DNA of 64,000 bases from Chloranthus sessilifolius (GCA_021018995.1 CM037596.1:100485416-100549415); one strand, 5' to 3'; counted from the stretch's first letter, positions 12,290-24,746 are shown. Notes: generated by a model not told the origin, from the letters alone. Program-made: numbers and translations.

Positions 12290-14180
12290 ATTTTGTATAA
12301 TTCCGTCATGGATACTAATAGCTTAGAAGCCCTGATTAGAGATCTTTCATCTAAGGTGACTGCTAGTCAAACTCGGATGGATGAGCAGATCGCTGATCAA
12401 CAAGCCAGGGATGAGGCTTTAGAAATTCGTTTTGAAGAGATCAATGAGCTCATTGCTGAGAATCACATTAGAGTCAACCCCAATGACCGTAGGAGGGAGG
12501 GTCCTCGTCATCATGAAATTCAAATAAGCCAAGACGATAAAGTCATGAAATCGGTGAAAATGGATGCCTCTACTTTTGACGGGAAAAGACAGCCCAAGGT
12601 CTTTCTCGAATGGGTCGCCAACATGGAAAATTACTTCAAGTGGTATGCCATGTTTGAAGAGCGCAATGTCAGATTTGCCAAAGTCAAGCTTATGGGTCAA
12701 GCTAGACTTTATTGGTTGGGAGTAGAGCGTCGTAGGCAAATCCAAAGTCTTTGCCCTATTTCCACGTGGGCTGAAATGAAAGTCCAATTGCACGAAAAGT
12801 ACATTCCCGTATCATATGATGAACATATTTTTGATCAGTGGCAGTCATTGCATCAAGGAGATTCTCCAGTCATAGAGTACATCGATTGGTTTGAAGACTT
12901 GATGACCTAGGCCGATGTCGATGAGCCAGTGAAAGTTACCCTCTCCCGATTTCGAATGGGTCTTCGCCCAGAGTTACAGAGGGAACTCATTCCTTATCCC
13001 GTTGCGGATTTTGAGGAATGTTTTGCTAGGGTTGAAGAATTAGAAAGGTATCTCGATACCCCTAATAATGAATCTAAGCCCTCCAAATTTGAGTATCGAT
13101 CTAATCTTACAGAGTCTTTGCCCTATTTCCACGTGAGCTGAAATGAAAGTTCAACTGCATGAAAAGTACATTCCCGTATCATATAATGAACATATTTTTT
13201 ATCAATGGCAGTCATTGCATCAAGGAGATTCTCCAGTCACAGAGTACATCGATGAGCTAGTGAAAGTTACCCTCTCCCGATTCCGAATGGGTCTTTGCCC
13301 AGAGTTACAGAGGGAACTCATTCCTTATCCCATTGCGGATCTTGAGGAATGTTTCGCTAGGGTTGAAGAATTAGAAAGGTATCTCGATACCCCAATAATG
13401 AATCTAAGTCCTCCAAATTTGAGTATCGATCTAATCCTACAGAAAAGGGAAGTACTACCTCTAGTCAATCTACAAAATCCGTGATTCCTCATATTGACAA
13501 AGGAAAGGGACCAATGATCGAGAGTTCTAGGCGTGCTCCGCAATAATGTTATAAGTGTCAAGGCTTTGGTCACTTTGCATCCCAATGTCTCAGTAAGGGC
13601 CAAACCTTGAGTATTCAGGAACATACTGAGAAAGAGGGCAATGAATTACACGAAGAAGTGTATGAATCATGTGACACGTCAAGTGATGATGAAGGTGAAG
13701 TTCCGATTAAAATCGTAGGTTGCATTAGGACAGTTCCTATTAGCGGAGGCCGTGTTGATAGTGTGTCCGTACCAAATGAGTCCTTAGAGTTGGTAGGAGC
13801 ATATCATCATTCTAATTTGCATGGGATTAACAGTCTGAATTTATTGAGCATCGGAAATACGCATGATCGTACTAACACATTGAATATATTTAATGAATGT
13901 GATATTAACGGTTGTGTTAATTCCTTATATTCGCGAGCATGTGGAATCTTTTCCAATCTCAGAAAAGGGTAATGACGGAGGTCTAGATCTTCATCTAGAC
14001 AAGGGCAAACATCCGATAGTTGCCGTGACGGATCTTGCGCCTATTCTAGATCCAACAACCCCACTCGTGGATCCCTTCCTTGTTGAGCAACCAATTGAAC
14101 CACACCCGTTTACCCAGTTCAAATCCCGTACCTTACCTCTATGCAATATGAGAAAGGGTCAAATGAGAAGGTCATAAAAT
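12290..14180 (+). pseudogene. gag region, fossil
   Basis: The translation holds a retrotransposon gag domain (F-D-G-K-R-Q-P-K-V-F-L-E-W, then Q-A-R-L-Y-W and W-A-E-M-K-V-Q-L) and a CCHC zinc knuckle near 13546-13590 (C-Y-K-C, then H, then C). Part of the gag core is present twice in tandem (about 12770-13100 and 13138-13465). The region is broken. No pol domains were seen. Confidence 0.8.
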
Positions 14181-14325
14181 TTCTAAACTTCCATGCCATT
14201 GAAGGTAAAAATAAGGAGTATCTCACAATGTGGAAAGGTAAGCCAAGAGTAGAGCTTCTGAAGTGTGGCATCCGTGGTTTCCTTAACTCATCGGAGATGA
14301 GTTTTTCCCATCTGTTAAGTATTGA

Positions 14326-15150
14326 TGGGGAGAGATAAGACAGCGGAAAAAAAACGCAAAGAGAAAGCAAGAGAAAGAAAGAAAAGAAGCAACGACGTCC
14401 ACAGCCCGCTATGAACAGTACCACATCGTGCTGTGGACAACTCCGTCCAGCGACGGGAATTTTCTTTTTTTTGAGAAAACTTACCTTTTAAGTCTTTTTA
14501 TTGTTTAGGACTCTTTATTTCGAGTTAATTAATGGTTGCCTATATAAAAGCATTGTAGACACTTTATTAAGAAGTTGATTGATTATTGAATGAAAAGAGA
14601 GTTGCTTTTGTGCAAACCCTAGAAAGCTTGAGAAGAGTTTTCAACTGAGAGAGTGAATCCTTCAAACCTTGAGGAGTGAGCAATCGTTTCTCGTGCGACT
14701 TGGTGTGAAGTCTTGGAAATCTATCCCTTTTATTTCTGTCTTTTTAGATTATTATCAAGTAATTTCTTCCTTATTTCCATTGATAAAAAAATCAAAAATC
14801 CCAAAACTTTATTCCTTGATAGCTTTAATTTTCCCCTCTTATTTAGCTATTTCTTCAAGTTTTATTTCATCCAAAATCCCCGAGGAGTCAAGAGACGATA
14901 TTGTAAGTATCGCTTGTTTGATGCCCTAAATTAGAACGAAACTCGAGTTCCTTCATCAGAGCCGTTTTTTTAAATCGGGAGATCGTCGTCCATGCGAACG
15001 CTAAAATGAATGAATCGAACTGTTTTTTTGAATTCATCGAATTAATTTTATGTGTTACATGATTTTGAATATTACCGCTATTCAATTCATTCTAAAGTTA
15101 ATCCCAAATTCGCATATTAGGGTTTTAGCATTTTGTCCCGCGCTACACTA
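14326..15150 (+). repeat. 3' LTR of the gag-only element
   Basis: It starts TGGGGAGAGATAAGAC and ends near GTCCCGCGCTACACTA, with the same block order as the 5' LTR. The outer boundary is set by actataa at 15151. Confidence 0.8.
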
Positions 15151-16922
15151 ACTATAAATTGAAGTTCAATCCAGGGGTCCAAAAAACTAGAACCTTTTTG
15201 AAAGGTTATAGTAGGGTGACTATTCTTCCTCAAAGGGAAGATTATATTGTACTACCCATATTCTCACAAATGAAATGCTGATTTTTAGAAGAAAGATGGA
15301 AATGATGTTTATGCATGTCCATTCTTATTCCGAATTCACACATGACGACCCAAACACACTGCCCCATGATTTCTCTATAATTATTAGGACAAATTGGAGT
15401 TTTATTTCAAGGTAAATGCTATTTTGGATTGAGTTGAAGTTTATGCTCTAGCCATCGATGCTCAGATTTGCTAAACACGACCAATTTACATGGGTATTTA
15501 GTTTCATGTCTATTGAATCTACTGTGATTACCATACCCCTATTAAATCTTGTCATTCTTGTATCCAGATTTAGAGACCAACATCAGTCTTAAAACTAATT
15601 AGCTCTTCATATTCGCTCGTAAAGTAGTTTTGCTATACCATTTGATAAGTTTGTTAGAGTGGAAGGGTTGGTTTCATCTGTCAATATTGAGTATTGTTAG
15701 GGAGATTTAACTTTTTTTTTATTCGATATGTTTAACAGGTAATTGTGCTTGTATATCATCCAAAGTAATTCTGTTTAAAAATTTACAATTATGATTACTT
15801 AATATTCATGCTCATCAACTCATGTTCAAGGATTAATATCACTGTATGGTACTTGTGCAGAAGACATCCAGAGGATGGATGGTGGTTCCGCAAGAGCTGG
15901 GGGAGCTGAAGATGCGGCTGAGGTAATTACATTTGCCTGTTGCTTGGATTTTAATCCAAATGAAATCTGGACCATTTAATTGCATATTCAAAATTTTGAA
16001 GGCGTCATTAGATTTGTGACTCCCTGATTTCTGGATTCACTCGTACGTCCACACCCCCATCTTACTCAGTATATGCTAACTTTCTTTTCCCCCCCCCAAT
16101 GGGTACATTGTTTTGCAGTGAAACGGTGATCTGGTTTCTGCCGCTACAGAATATTCTGTCTTGTTTCTAGTTGAATATTCCAAGCATCATCCTTTTTTTT
16201 TTTTATATATTTTTATGTGTGGTTCTTATTTCCTAATAGATAAATAGTACTTAGTCTGATTTGAGGTTTGGATATATCTGTATCATCAGTTCCCTCTTCT
16301 CTTAAATGGATGGAAATGAAATTGACGTGGTTGCGCTGTAGGGGTTTATTAATGCAGAAGGCAAGAGGGGACTACCTACGCACCCTTTTTCGTTTCTTTT
16401 GTTATTGTTAAAACTCTCTTTATTTTTCTTATCTGACGGACTGATATTCATCCGCTCTGTTGTCATCGTTATTTAATGTAGCACCCCATTATTTGGCCTG
16501 CCTGATCAAATTTATTTTTCTGATGGATTAGCTTCGGGTCGAAGCGGACCTGAGTTATTAGCAGCTCGTAAAGCAAACAAAATACTGTTAGACATGTCAT
16601 TACATCAGTCTCCCCATCTGAAGAGAGAGGATCGGTGGTTTTTCTTAACCTATGATTACATTTGGTCTTGAAATCGGGCGCATTCATTATCTTCCCTAAC
16701 AGTGGGTAAGGTTTTGACGAATCTTTGGTGAACTTATTAGTTACTACATCATCATCTATCTGTTGTCCCATCTTTTCGGATCGAACTTTGCGGGTTCTAA
16801 GTAATCCGCCCCTTTCTGTTTAGGGTAAACCCACATTGCAATCCTACATATCACTTCTCACTAGTTCCCTGAGTCCTTTTAAGCTTGTAATACTGGTCAT
16901 GCTCTTCCAATTTCAATGTGCT
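15151..16922. other. No recognised gene; possible terminal exon at 15862-15922
   Basis: At 15860-15922 a short stretch looks like an exon. TTGTGCAG precedes it and GTAATTAC follows it. Between them one frame reads E-D-I-Q-R-M-D-G-G-S-A-R-A-G-G-A-E-D-A-A-E. The next acceptor-like TTTTGCAG (near 16120) is followed at once by TGA in the same phase, as for a 3' end. No upstream exons were recognised, so this may be a gene remnant or chance. The rest (16140-16922) shows nothing identifiable. Confidence 0.2.
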
Positions 16923-17204
16923 CAGGTCTGGCCCTGGACCAAGGCCAACGAGGCAAGAGCCTTGGGCCCCGATTTTTAGGGGCCCTCAAATCCTATTTGC
17001 CCAATAAAAAATAGGGCTTTTTTATTAAAAAAAATATATATATATAATTTCATAAAGCTAAAGGTCCCCGAATTTGGTTACCTTACTCTTATTGGATACT
17101 AATTTTTGTGTCTTTTCGAGCTAAAATTTTGTTTAGATTTCCATCATTTTCATCAAAGTACTTAATTATTTTCTTTAAAAGTCTATTTGACTGTTTGCAC
17201 CCAC

Positions 17205-17600
17205 ACATTTTCTAAAAGCTCTCACGTATGTAACCCTATAAAACTCATTGATTGGGTCAGATCAGAGTCTGATGGAGATTTTTTTAACCTTGATCTTCCA
17301 CGTAAGGGATCTTGAGACCATATACCACTTATTAGACAATCAGTTTTTGACTCCACATGTCACATGATATTTCCCTAAAAAGTGCACCTTATGTGCAATG
17401 GCACACATCACGCTTAAACGTGGTTTTAGGGTCATGTTTTGGGGATGTGACATATGGAATAAAAGTAATTATATGATAAGTGGGAGACATGGTCTTAAGC
17501 TCCATCATGTGGAAGATCGAGGTGAAACACGATTTCCATCATCTAATCTGACCCAATCAATGAGTTTTAAGGGGATTAAGAAAATCCTTTTTCTACGTGA
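17205..17600. mobile_element. Foldback MITE (GATGGAGAT family) nested in the hAT element
   Basis: Two arms in opposite orientation carry the family phrases: a GATGGAGAT then GATCTTCCACG arm and a GTGGAAGATCGAGGTGAAAC then TCATCTAATC arm. The centre has GGTTTTAGGG. Same family as 41078-41516; ends not sharply defined. Confidence 0.6.
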
Positions 17601-18042
17601 GTTCAGATCAAAATCTCCATGAAGATTTGACCACTCAAATGGTTATATGTATAAGTCTTGTTCTATGGATTTCTATTTAAAAAGTGAATATTTGACCAAA
17701 TACTAACTGATCTATTGGATTGGTACATGTATAAATCAAGTGAATCATGTTCTATAGGATCTATAAAAGACAATAGGTATTAGGATCATTTGTTGCATTT
17801 ATAGTTTCATCATTATCATAATAGCCTTATACCATCTATTTGGAGTCGGCTTTTAGGGAATTAACAGGGTCTTTTTACAATTGTCTGTCAACGTGACACC
17901 AACTCCCTCTTTCTCATCCGAAATTGGGATCGATAATTGCCTCATAAAATTGTTTAAAGGCTATTTGATTCAAGAATAAAATGTTAGTTACATTTTTAAA
18001 TTTAATAAAATAGAATATGAGTACTCTTTTATGGGAACAATT

Positions 18043-18437
18043 ACTTGCACTCGCTTTTCAAGTGATTGCACCGGATTGCACCAAATTTAAAAGAAAGACA
18101 TGCAAGTTTAGCGACCTCTACTATGTGAAAACACCATCTAAGCTGTTTGATTTGAAAGCCATGATTTAAAGATATCAATTGCAAAAGATTAAAACAAAAG
18201 ATAATTTTCATCATTTGATTAAATGGAATCAAAGGCTATTATATAATTCAACCGTTGACTACAATAGATCATATGTCAAGTATTGTGTTTTGCTCCAATT
18301 TTATGCACCAGAGATTTATTGATCATGAGCTTCAAATTAGATGGCCTATATTGCAATTTTACATATCACATGTCCCTAAAATACCCAGTCTTTCTTTAAA
18401 TTCAGTGCAATCACTTGAAAAACATGTGCAAGTAATG
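18043..18437. mobile_element. Foldback MITE (ATTACTTGCAC family) nested in the hAT element
   Basis: Arms ATTACTTGCACTCGCTTTTC and its near reverse complement (GAAAAACATGTGCAAGTAAT) frame about 395 bp. Interior phrases GTGAAAACACCATC and AAAGATAATTTTCATCAT recur in the foldbacks at 34980-35270 and 42895-43200. Confidence 0.65.
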
Positions 18438-18561
18438 GCTCTCCTATTTTATTTGTCAAAAAAAATTTTGTGGCGAATTTTTATATATTATAAAATAATA
18501 TGAAACAGGGGCCTTATTTTAGAAATTTGCCTTGGACCCCAAAATATTAGGGCCGGTCCTG

Positions 18562-19674
18562 AATGTGCTCGTGTCATTTTAATCTTTCCTAGAGGGTTCA
18601 TTTCAAGCTCTGACAATTCTCTGCATTAATAAAAAATTGAGCAAAATTCTCCAAATAGGTGATTTGTTGAAGTTTTTCCGAACATAGGGCTGTTCACAAT
18701 CAACGACTTGTTCTAAACCCCATTTGGAGTGGGTCGGTTTCTATGCATGAGCTCTTACTGAAATTGGCCCCATGCCTGTTACCCATACACAAATCTAGGA
18801 GACGGTTATTTGCACCAACCGAATCTATTTATTAATAGGATAATGGCTCTCAGCCGATATTTAAATGCCAAATTATGTTTAAATAATCTTACACCATTAA
18901 ATGTCACTTTTATCTCACCATTGATGTGTGATTATCATTGTGCTAGGTAGCAGGCATTTATGATCAATCTAAATTACCCAAGTGACAATCCCTCATTGAA
19001 ATATGGAATATGTCCCCGTCAAAGGACCATACTTCTAAGTGGATGTAAACCATCTGATTGGTGAACTTTAATATCAGCCATTGGAATCAAGAACAATAGT
19101 TGGTTTTGGAGTGCCCTTCAATTGATGATATAACACTTTTACCGATAAATACAGCACAATAACCTTCTACGTCAGCTCCAACGACTTGCATAGCCAAATA
19201 ATTCATCCACTTGATATCCACATAAATGGAATCCACCAAAAATCAATCGGAAGCCTGCTTTCGTACAACCCATACGAATGAATCCTTTAGAGAATCACTG
19301 GAATGAAACTCATGAACACTCGTCAAGGCTTCTTTAAATCCAACTGAAACTCCTTTGAATCAACTATTTGAATTCCGTTGGAAGCTCACCTTAAATCTAC
19401 TTGAAACCCTCCTATAAAACTCATGAAACTTTTATGAAACCCACGTTGTCGTAAGATTGGGTCTTTGAATGCCCATGAGTGTATTTTTCGTCCACTTCAT
19501 TCAATATATAAATAATTGACTTTTGATTGTTCCAAAACTTGCCTCATATGGACGGAGTCGGGCTTGAGATTTTTCTTTTCTCCTAAGAGTCTAAGACATG
19601 GTCGAATCAGAGAATAAGTTTGTATTAGGTAAGTGACATGAGCGTCGTTGCCATGTGGGTCTAAATTTGTACTG

Positions 19675-19716
<42 letters not shown>

Positions 19717-19965
19717 GTCTGTGTGTGTGTGCTCATGAAATTAACAAATATCATGTAACTCCATCATACCATTAATTTTAGATGATCTTTGATTGCATTG
19801 AACAAATGGAGATCTTTTTAATTCTAATCTTTCGAAGATTAGTTCTTGAGATCACTAGCATCAAAGTATAGGGAACGCATGATGTTTCATATTACACACA
19901 TCCCAAAAAAGTGAGCCTAAGTACCAAGAGTATATGTGCTTGAGTTGGGTACCTAATACTATTTT
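18562..19965. repeat. No gene; (AT)n microsatellite at 19677-19710
   Basis: A pure TA/AT run of about 34 bp, followed by (TG)n. No coding sense or clear repeat was seen in the remainder. Confidence 0.8.
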
Positions 19966-20361
19966 GGGTAGCTCTCAACGCACCCATGTGTTCTATGAAA
20001 GTACCTACTTTAGAGCACATTTTAAAATCATTGATTGTGTCAGATTATATGATGGAGATCATGTTAGACGGTCATTTTTTAATTCCACATCTCACAAAAC
20101 CCCAAAAGATGTCCCTAAAATTAGGTTTGTGTGTGAGATGTGTGCTATTACGCACAAAAGCCATTTTTTGGAGATTTGTGAGATGTGTAATTAAAAATTG
20201 ATCATCTAATAAGTGAGACGTGATCTCAAAATCTGTTGTGTGGAAAATTGAGGTGAAATACGATCTCAATCATGAGATCCGAAGCAATCTAACGGTTTTT
20301 AAGCAGTTGCATATGTGGGGGTTCTCTTTCAGAGAATGCGTAGGCGCGAACAGAGGTACTC
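19966..20361. mobile_element. Foldback MITE of the GGGTAGCTC family
   Basis: The left end GGGTAGCTCTCAACGCACCC and right end GAACAGAGGTACTC are inverted. Inner arms carry CATTGATTGTGTC, GATGGAGATCATG and CCCCAAAAGATGTCCC with their reverse complements. Long near-palindrome; no target duplication could be fixed here. Confidence 0.65.
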
Positions 20362-21317
20362 TTAGTTTTCATGATTTAGGTTTAGGCAACCTCGGTAGCG
20401 GGATTTCTGGTTTGCTTTTCTCTTCAGACTTGGTATTAGTGTAAGTTGGTTGTAGGAGTGTGTTATACAGTGGATAATTGTTTATAGACACTTTTGCAGG
20501 CCGTTTATTTGGCCCGATGTGATCGCACATAGCTAGGCCCAAGCATTGTACCTAGTCATGCCAAATAAAAAATTGTCTATCATTTATAATTTTTCTCTAA
20601 GGTCACTATTTGTGACGTGTGCCATGTGTATCGGTTGATAGGCCCAAAAAATTGGGACGATATATGTTTTCCATCATCTATGTGGAGCCAGTCATATTAG
20701 TCGTGCCTTTAATTTTAGATGTCATTTGTGTTGGAATGTGGCCATAAAAGCTATCCAGTGATTATAATTATTTCTTTTAATTATAAATTAAATATATTAA
20801 TTGATGAAAATTGTTATATAGATTGTGATTAAAAGGGTGATTAAGATCTCTTTATAAGAAATTTTTATAGCGATTTTTTATAAGAATCGTTACCTTGCTA
20901 GTTTATATATAAGTAATATTTAGCATAAAGGAAATGCGTGTTTGGACACATGAGATATACCTTAGACCGATCGGACGAGCCGTGATAAGTGACCACCAGT
21001 CTAGCGATAATGTTGCCTTCTTGATCTCGGCATGTGGCACAAATTTCACGATCCTTCAATTTGGCCTCTTTGAATCAGAAATCACCTTTCATCTCAATCT
21101 TTCGCGCCATAGATCTTGAATGCGGTGATTTGATACTAAGGTCACTCTTTGTGACGTATGCCACATGAAATTTATCATGTGTACCTTCTAATAGGCCCAA
21201 AAAATTTGGACGGGATATGTTCTCTACCATTTATGTGGCAGCACTCAAATGTCATTTAAAATTAATGGCTATTATACATGTTAGTCATACCATTAACTTT
21301 AGATGACATGGCCAATT
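20362..21317. repeat. Diverged direct repeat pair, 20597-20735 and 21135-21310
   Basis: Both copies contain CTAAGGTCAC, TTTGTGACGT, TAGGCCCAAAAAATT, GGGA and ATGTTTTC/CTCTACC phrases, then a TTTAGATG end. No gene is visible in the stretch. Confidence 0.5.
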
Positions 21318-21610
21318 TAAATTTGGGCATCCATATCAAAATCAATTGGCTATAATTGGAAGGGCCCATGAACTTATAAGAGGAAAAATAAGGTTGTGAA
21401 TATATGATGTGGGACTAAATTTTAACACACCCCGCATGTGATGGTCAGACTGACCCAAATCACGTAAATAATTGAATCGAGTGACATGGAGTGAAGAAAG
21501 TACTGCTCTGATACCATAATAAATTTGGGTGCCAATTGGCTATGAGTGGAGTAGCCCACAAACTTATAAGAGGAGAGATAAAGCTATGAATGCCCGATAT
21601 GGGAGTACCT
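21318..21610 (-). mobile_element. TRIM-like miniature LTR element, fossil
   Basis: Two short direct repeats (about 21330-21420 and 21520-21605), both with AATTTGGG, CAATTGGCTAT and ACTTATAAGAGG, frame GCTCTGATACCA at 21505-21516. That is the reverse complement of the initiator tRNA-Met primer-binding site, so the orientation is minus. No coding region. Confidence 0.55.
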
Positions 21611-21622
21611 CGATAGATAGGC

Positions 21623-21665
<43 letters not shown>
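21623..21665. repeat. (GA)n microsatellite
   Basis: An uninterrupted GA run of about 42 bp next to the TRIM-like fossil. Confidence 0.9.
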
Positions 21666-21668
<3 letters not shown>

Positions 21669-22045
21669 ACCGTGTGAAGATTTTTCTCATTTTCATCAAG
21701 GTTGATTTTTCTTCTTTTTAACAAGGTTTCATTGTGCTGCAAACTTCTGTTGCAGGGTCGATTCCAATTACTAAACAAGAAAAACAAAATGTGCGAGGTG
21801 CGTGATGCCAAGTTTGTAAAACAAAATCTTCTGATAAAAAAAGAGTTTGTATTAGATACCTTTAATCGTGGATGCTTTTGACAATAGTGTACATTAAGGT
21901 ATCAAATATCGGCCTATACCAATATGTACTGGCGATACGTATTGGTTTGCCGAAAAACCAATACATATCGGTATCCAACTCGGTATTGGTATCGTTATTG
22001 GCCGATACGAGATACATATCGGTATCTAACTCAATATCATTATTG

Positions 22046-23704
22046 ATGTGAATTTAAAAGTGATACTCGCAAGTGCATGAGTCGTGCCGTAGTAAATGGG
22101 TGCAAAGTACGAGGTTGATCCCACAATAATGTCAGATAGAATTTAAAAGGAAACAAACTATCAATCGAAGAGTTTCTTAAAATTATCACAATATTAATCT
22201 AGCCTACCAAATATAATGATTTTAATGATTAAACAAACTAAATAGTATGATATTTAAGAAAAACAAGCAAAGTTTAGGATACTCCTCTCATCTTTAGCTC
22301 GTCATCTATGATTTTAGATCTATTGGTTAGATTATTAGAGACACAACCATAGTGACAAATTTCTCCGAAATTCTCCAAAAGTTCTTCGAAATGTATCGAA
22401 ACAGAGGGCGAGCAAAACTTTCGCCAAAATTTCAATGATTTCTCCGAAATCGCTGAATTTCATTAATTTCGGCGAAATTTTGCTGAAATTAACGAAATTT
22501 CACCCAAATTAATAAATGTTTTCTATTATTTGTCATTTTTTAAATAATAAATAAAATTTTTATGAAGTTTAAATATAATTTATATTTAATATTTTTTGTA
22601 CTCCCCGAAATTTTTCCGAAAATTTTCAAATTTTTCTCGAAATTTATCCGAAATGACCCCCTACCTAAATGTTGCCGAAAACGAAATTTGTCATTATGGA
22701 CACAACACTTTATAAATATTAAAATCAATTAATAATTTATGGACGAATAAAACGATTAAATCAATATAAAAAAATTAAAGTAACGAAAAGAATTAAAGAA
22801 TCTAATTTTAATATTAAAAATAAGATTAGGATTCTTAATCATAGATCTAAAATCATGAGAAAAGCATGACTCATTTTCATATCTCAAAGTGATGATTAGA
22901 TCTCATAAAATGACAATAACGATACCAATATTAAAATTACAATGAACTGAAATAAACTCTAGAAATTTAGCCATTTATATTTCAATATTAAAATTACAAT
23001 GAACTGAAATAAACTAAAAGCAATTCATTAAAAATACTTGATTCGAATATCCAAATTAGTCCACAAAGTAGATTTACTCTACACGCTATGATTCTATACA
23101 AAATAATTGCTAATCTACCTTCTAAAAAGTTAAAGAATGATAAAAGACAGAAAAAATACTAAAAATTAATGTACAAAAAGAGAGAGCTTTCTAACCTCAA
23201 TTCTAACTTTATCTTTTATATGCCCTTTTTGGAAATCCTTTTTTTTTTTTCTTTCAATTTTGACTAATTTCGAGCTTTAAAAACTAAAAATTTACCCAAA
23301 ATTGATCGATCAATTTTCCTATATTTTCGTGAAATTTGGTCCAACTCTTTAGCAGATACAACTTATGTATTTTGATTATAACGTTTTACTCTAAACTCAG
23401 ATTGACATGATTCTTATGGTATAGGAAAGAAGACAACGAGTTTTACTACTTTGTGTGAAATAGTAATTTTACAAATCCAATGTTTAGAGATCAAAATAGA
23501 GCTGTAAGTCGGAATAAATTCTGAATGATCAAAGGTTGTATGAATTTGACGTTATTTTCTAAACTCTTGAACTATTTTATACTCAACTTATCTCTAGACT
23601 TGTAAATCACTAAGACTATACAAAATATATTAAATAACTTTCATCGGACAATAATCTATAGGTTTAAGGGGTCAAAGTATTAATAATTTTCAACACTTAT
23701 CATG
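22046..23704. mobile_element. LTR-like insertion inside the MITE, with 5-bp target duplication
   Basis: TATTG occurs at 22041-22045 and 23705-23709, exactly where the MITE sequence is interrupted. The insert begins near TGTGAATTTAAAAGTGATAC and soon reads ACTCGCAAGTGCATGAG and GAGGTTGATCCCACA, phrases shared with 54900-55000. No internal LTR pair or gene was seen; a solo LTR is the simplest reading. Fossil. Confidence 0.6.
22348..22698. mobile_element. hAT MITE with CGAAATTTCG-like interior, third nesting level
   Basis: Ends CATAGTGACAAATTTC and GAAATTTGTCATTATG are inverted repeats. The 8-bp gacacaac flanks both ends exactly (22340-22347, 22699-22706). The interior is dominated by GAAATTTC / TCCGAAAT words in both orientations. 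It sits inside the LTR-like insertion, which itself sits inside another hAT MITE. Confidence 0.8.
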
Positions 23705-23969
23705 TATTGGCCTATACGTATCCGATATCGGCGGATACCTATATTTTTAATTTTAATTTTTTTTAGTAGGCTGATACGTATCTGGCGATTCATATCGATC
23801 CTCAAAGAACCAATACCCGATACCAATACTTATTTTGTTACCTTGTTGTACATTACATTACATAAGAACATGACAACCCCTTTTTAGGCTACATGCAGTC
23901 TCATACCTAAATAGACGTGAGAATTGAGAAGGGTACTTGAGAAGTTTGAAAATTGAAATCTTCTAAGAA

Positions 23970-24197
23970 GTTTAGTATTGGTACCGGTCCTTGGATGACC
24001 GATACGTATCGGCCCATTTGAAAAATAATGCATTAAATTAAAAATACAGGTATTGGTTGATGCTGGATATCGGCCGATACCCGATACATATCGACCGATA
24101 CGGGCCTGTATCAGTCGATACAGAGTTGGATACTCGATTCGTATCGGTTTACCAAAAAATCGATATATATCGGTATCGGCTGATATTTGATACCATG
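23970..24197. mobile_element. hAT MITE, GTATCGG family
   Basis: The right end ATATTTGATACCATG matches the family terminus. Flanks cttctaag (23962-23969) and cttctaat (24198-24205) agree in 7 of 8 bases. The body is packed with GTATCGGCCGATAC-like words. Confidence 0.8.
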
Positions 24198-24746
24198 CTT
24201 CTAATAGAGTTTGTATCAGATACCTGAGTTGAGTGCAGATGATCTAAATACTCGTGACACTTTTTGAGAGGCATGTCATGTGGAACCATCATGTGTTTTA
24301 TGTATTTGATTCCCATGATCTCAAGATCTATCTGGCAGAAGATTGAGATGAAAGATGATCTCATGTCAACTAAATTTTCATTAATAGTTTTCTTAGTAAA
24401 ACACAATGAGTCCACGCAAGCTGGCCAAACGTTATAAAATTTAGGCAGTGGAGAGGACGATCTAAGTGCCCTTCTTATTAAGGGGCTCACATGAGATTCT
24501 ATTCCAACTACCTTTCACATGAAGTCATCTTGTGAGTAGCCCAGCTAATCGCAGATTATCTTCTCAAAAAAATGCACACAGATCTGATGCTTCCAAACCG
24601 TCCGATCAATTACCAATTTTTTAGAAGTTTTCCGATAAGCTTCACCGACATTCGAACACGACAGGTGATCTAACGATCAGATGGTCCATATACTAAGAAT
24701 TGGGAAAGAGATACTTGACTATCTCTCAATAACATTGGATTGTGAC

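Larger units (their letters stand above)
11322..15150 (+). mobile_element. LTR retrotransposon fossil carrying gag only
   Basis: Two long direct repeats of about 0.85 kb frame an internal stretch that carries gag-type coding remnants and no recognisable protease, reverse transcriptase or integrase. The direct repeat actataa occurs immediately outside both ends (11315-11321 and 15151-15157), fitting a target-site duplication. It is a non-autonomous gypsy-like element, broken in several places. The LTRs differ by numerous substitutions and small length changes, so it is not young. Confidence 0.8.
16923..18561. mobile_element. Non-autonomous hAT element with exact 8-bp target duplication
   Basis: The left end CAGGTCTGGCCCTGGACC and the right end GGGCCGGTCCTG are imperfect terminal inverted repeats of the common plant CAGGGCCGGCCCTG type. 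The 8-bp sequence aatgtgct stands directly outside both ends (16915-16922 and 18562-18569). The 1.64-kb interior codes for nothing recognised and contains two foldback MITEs (about 17205-17600 and 18043-18437). Confidence 0.85.
21896..23846. mobile_element. hAT MITE (GTATCGG family) split by a later insertion
   Basis: Ends AAGGTATCAAATATCGG and TTTTGTTACCTTGT are inverted, and tgtacatt stands on both outer sides (21888-21895, 23847-23854). The MITE body is 21896-22045 plus 23705-23846. Between lies an inserted element flanked by TATTG. Taken without the insert, the body matches the copy at 36670-36906. Confidence 0.85.

Noticed and set aside
16469-16771. 100-residue minus-strand open frame
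   Set aside because: No recognisable domain, and no exon or repeat context supports it.
21505-21516. Splice or promoter motif GCTCTGATACCA
   Set aside because: It is the reverse complement of the initiator tRNA-Met primer-binding site, with short direct repeats on both sides.
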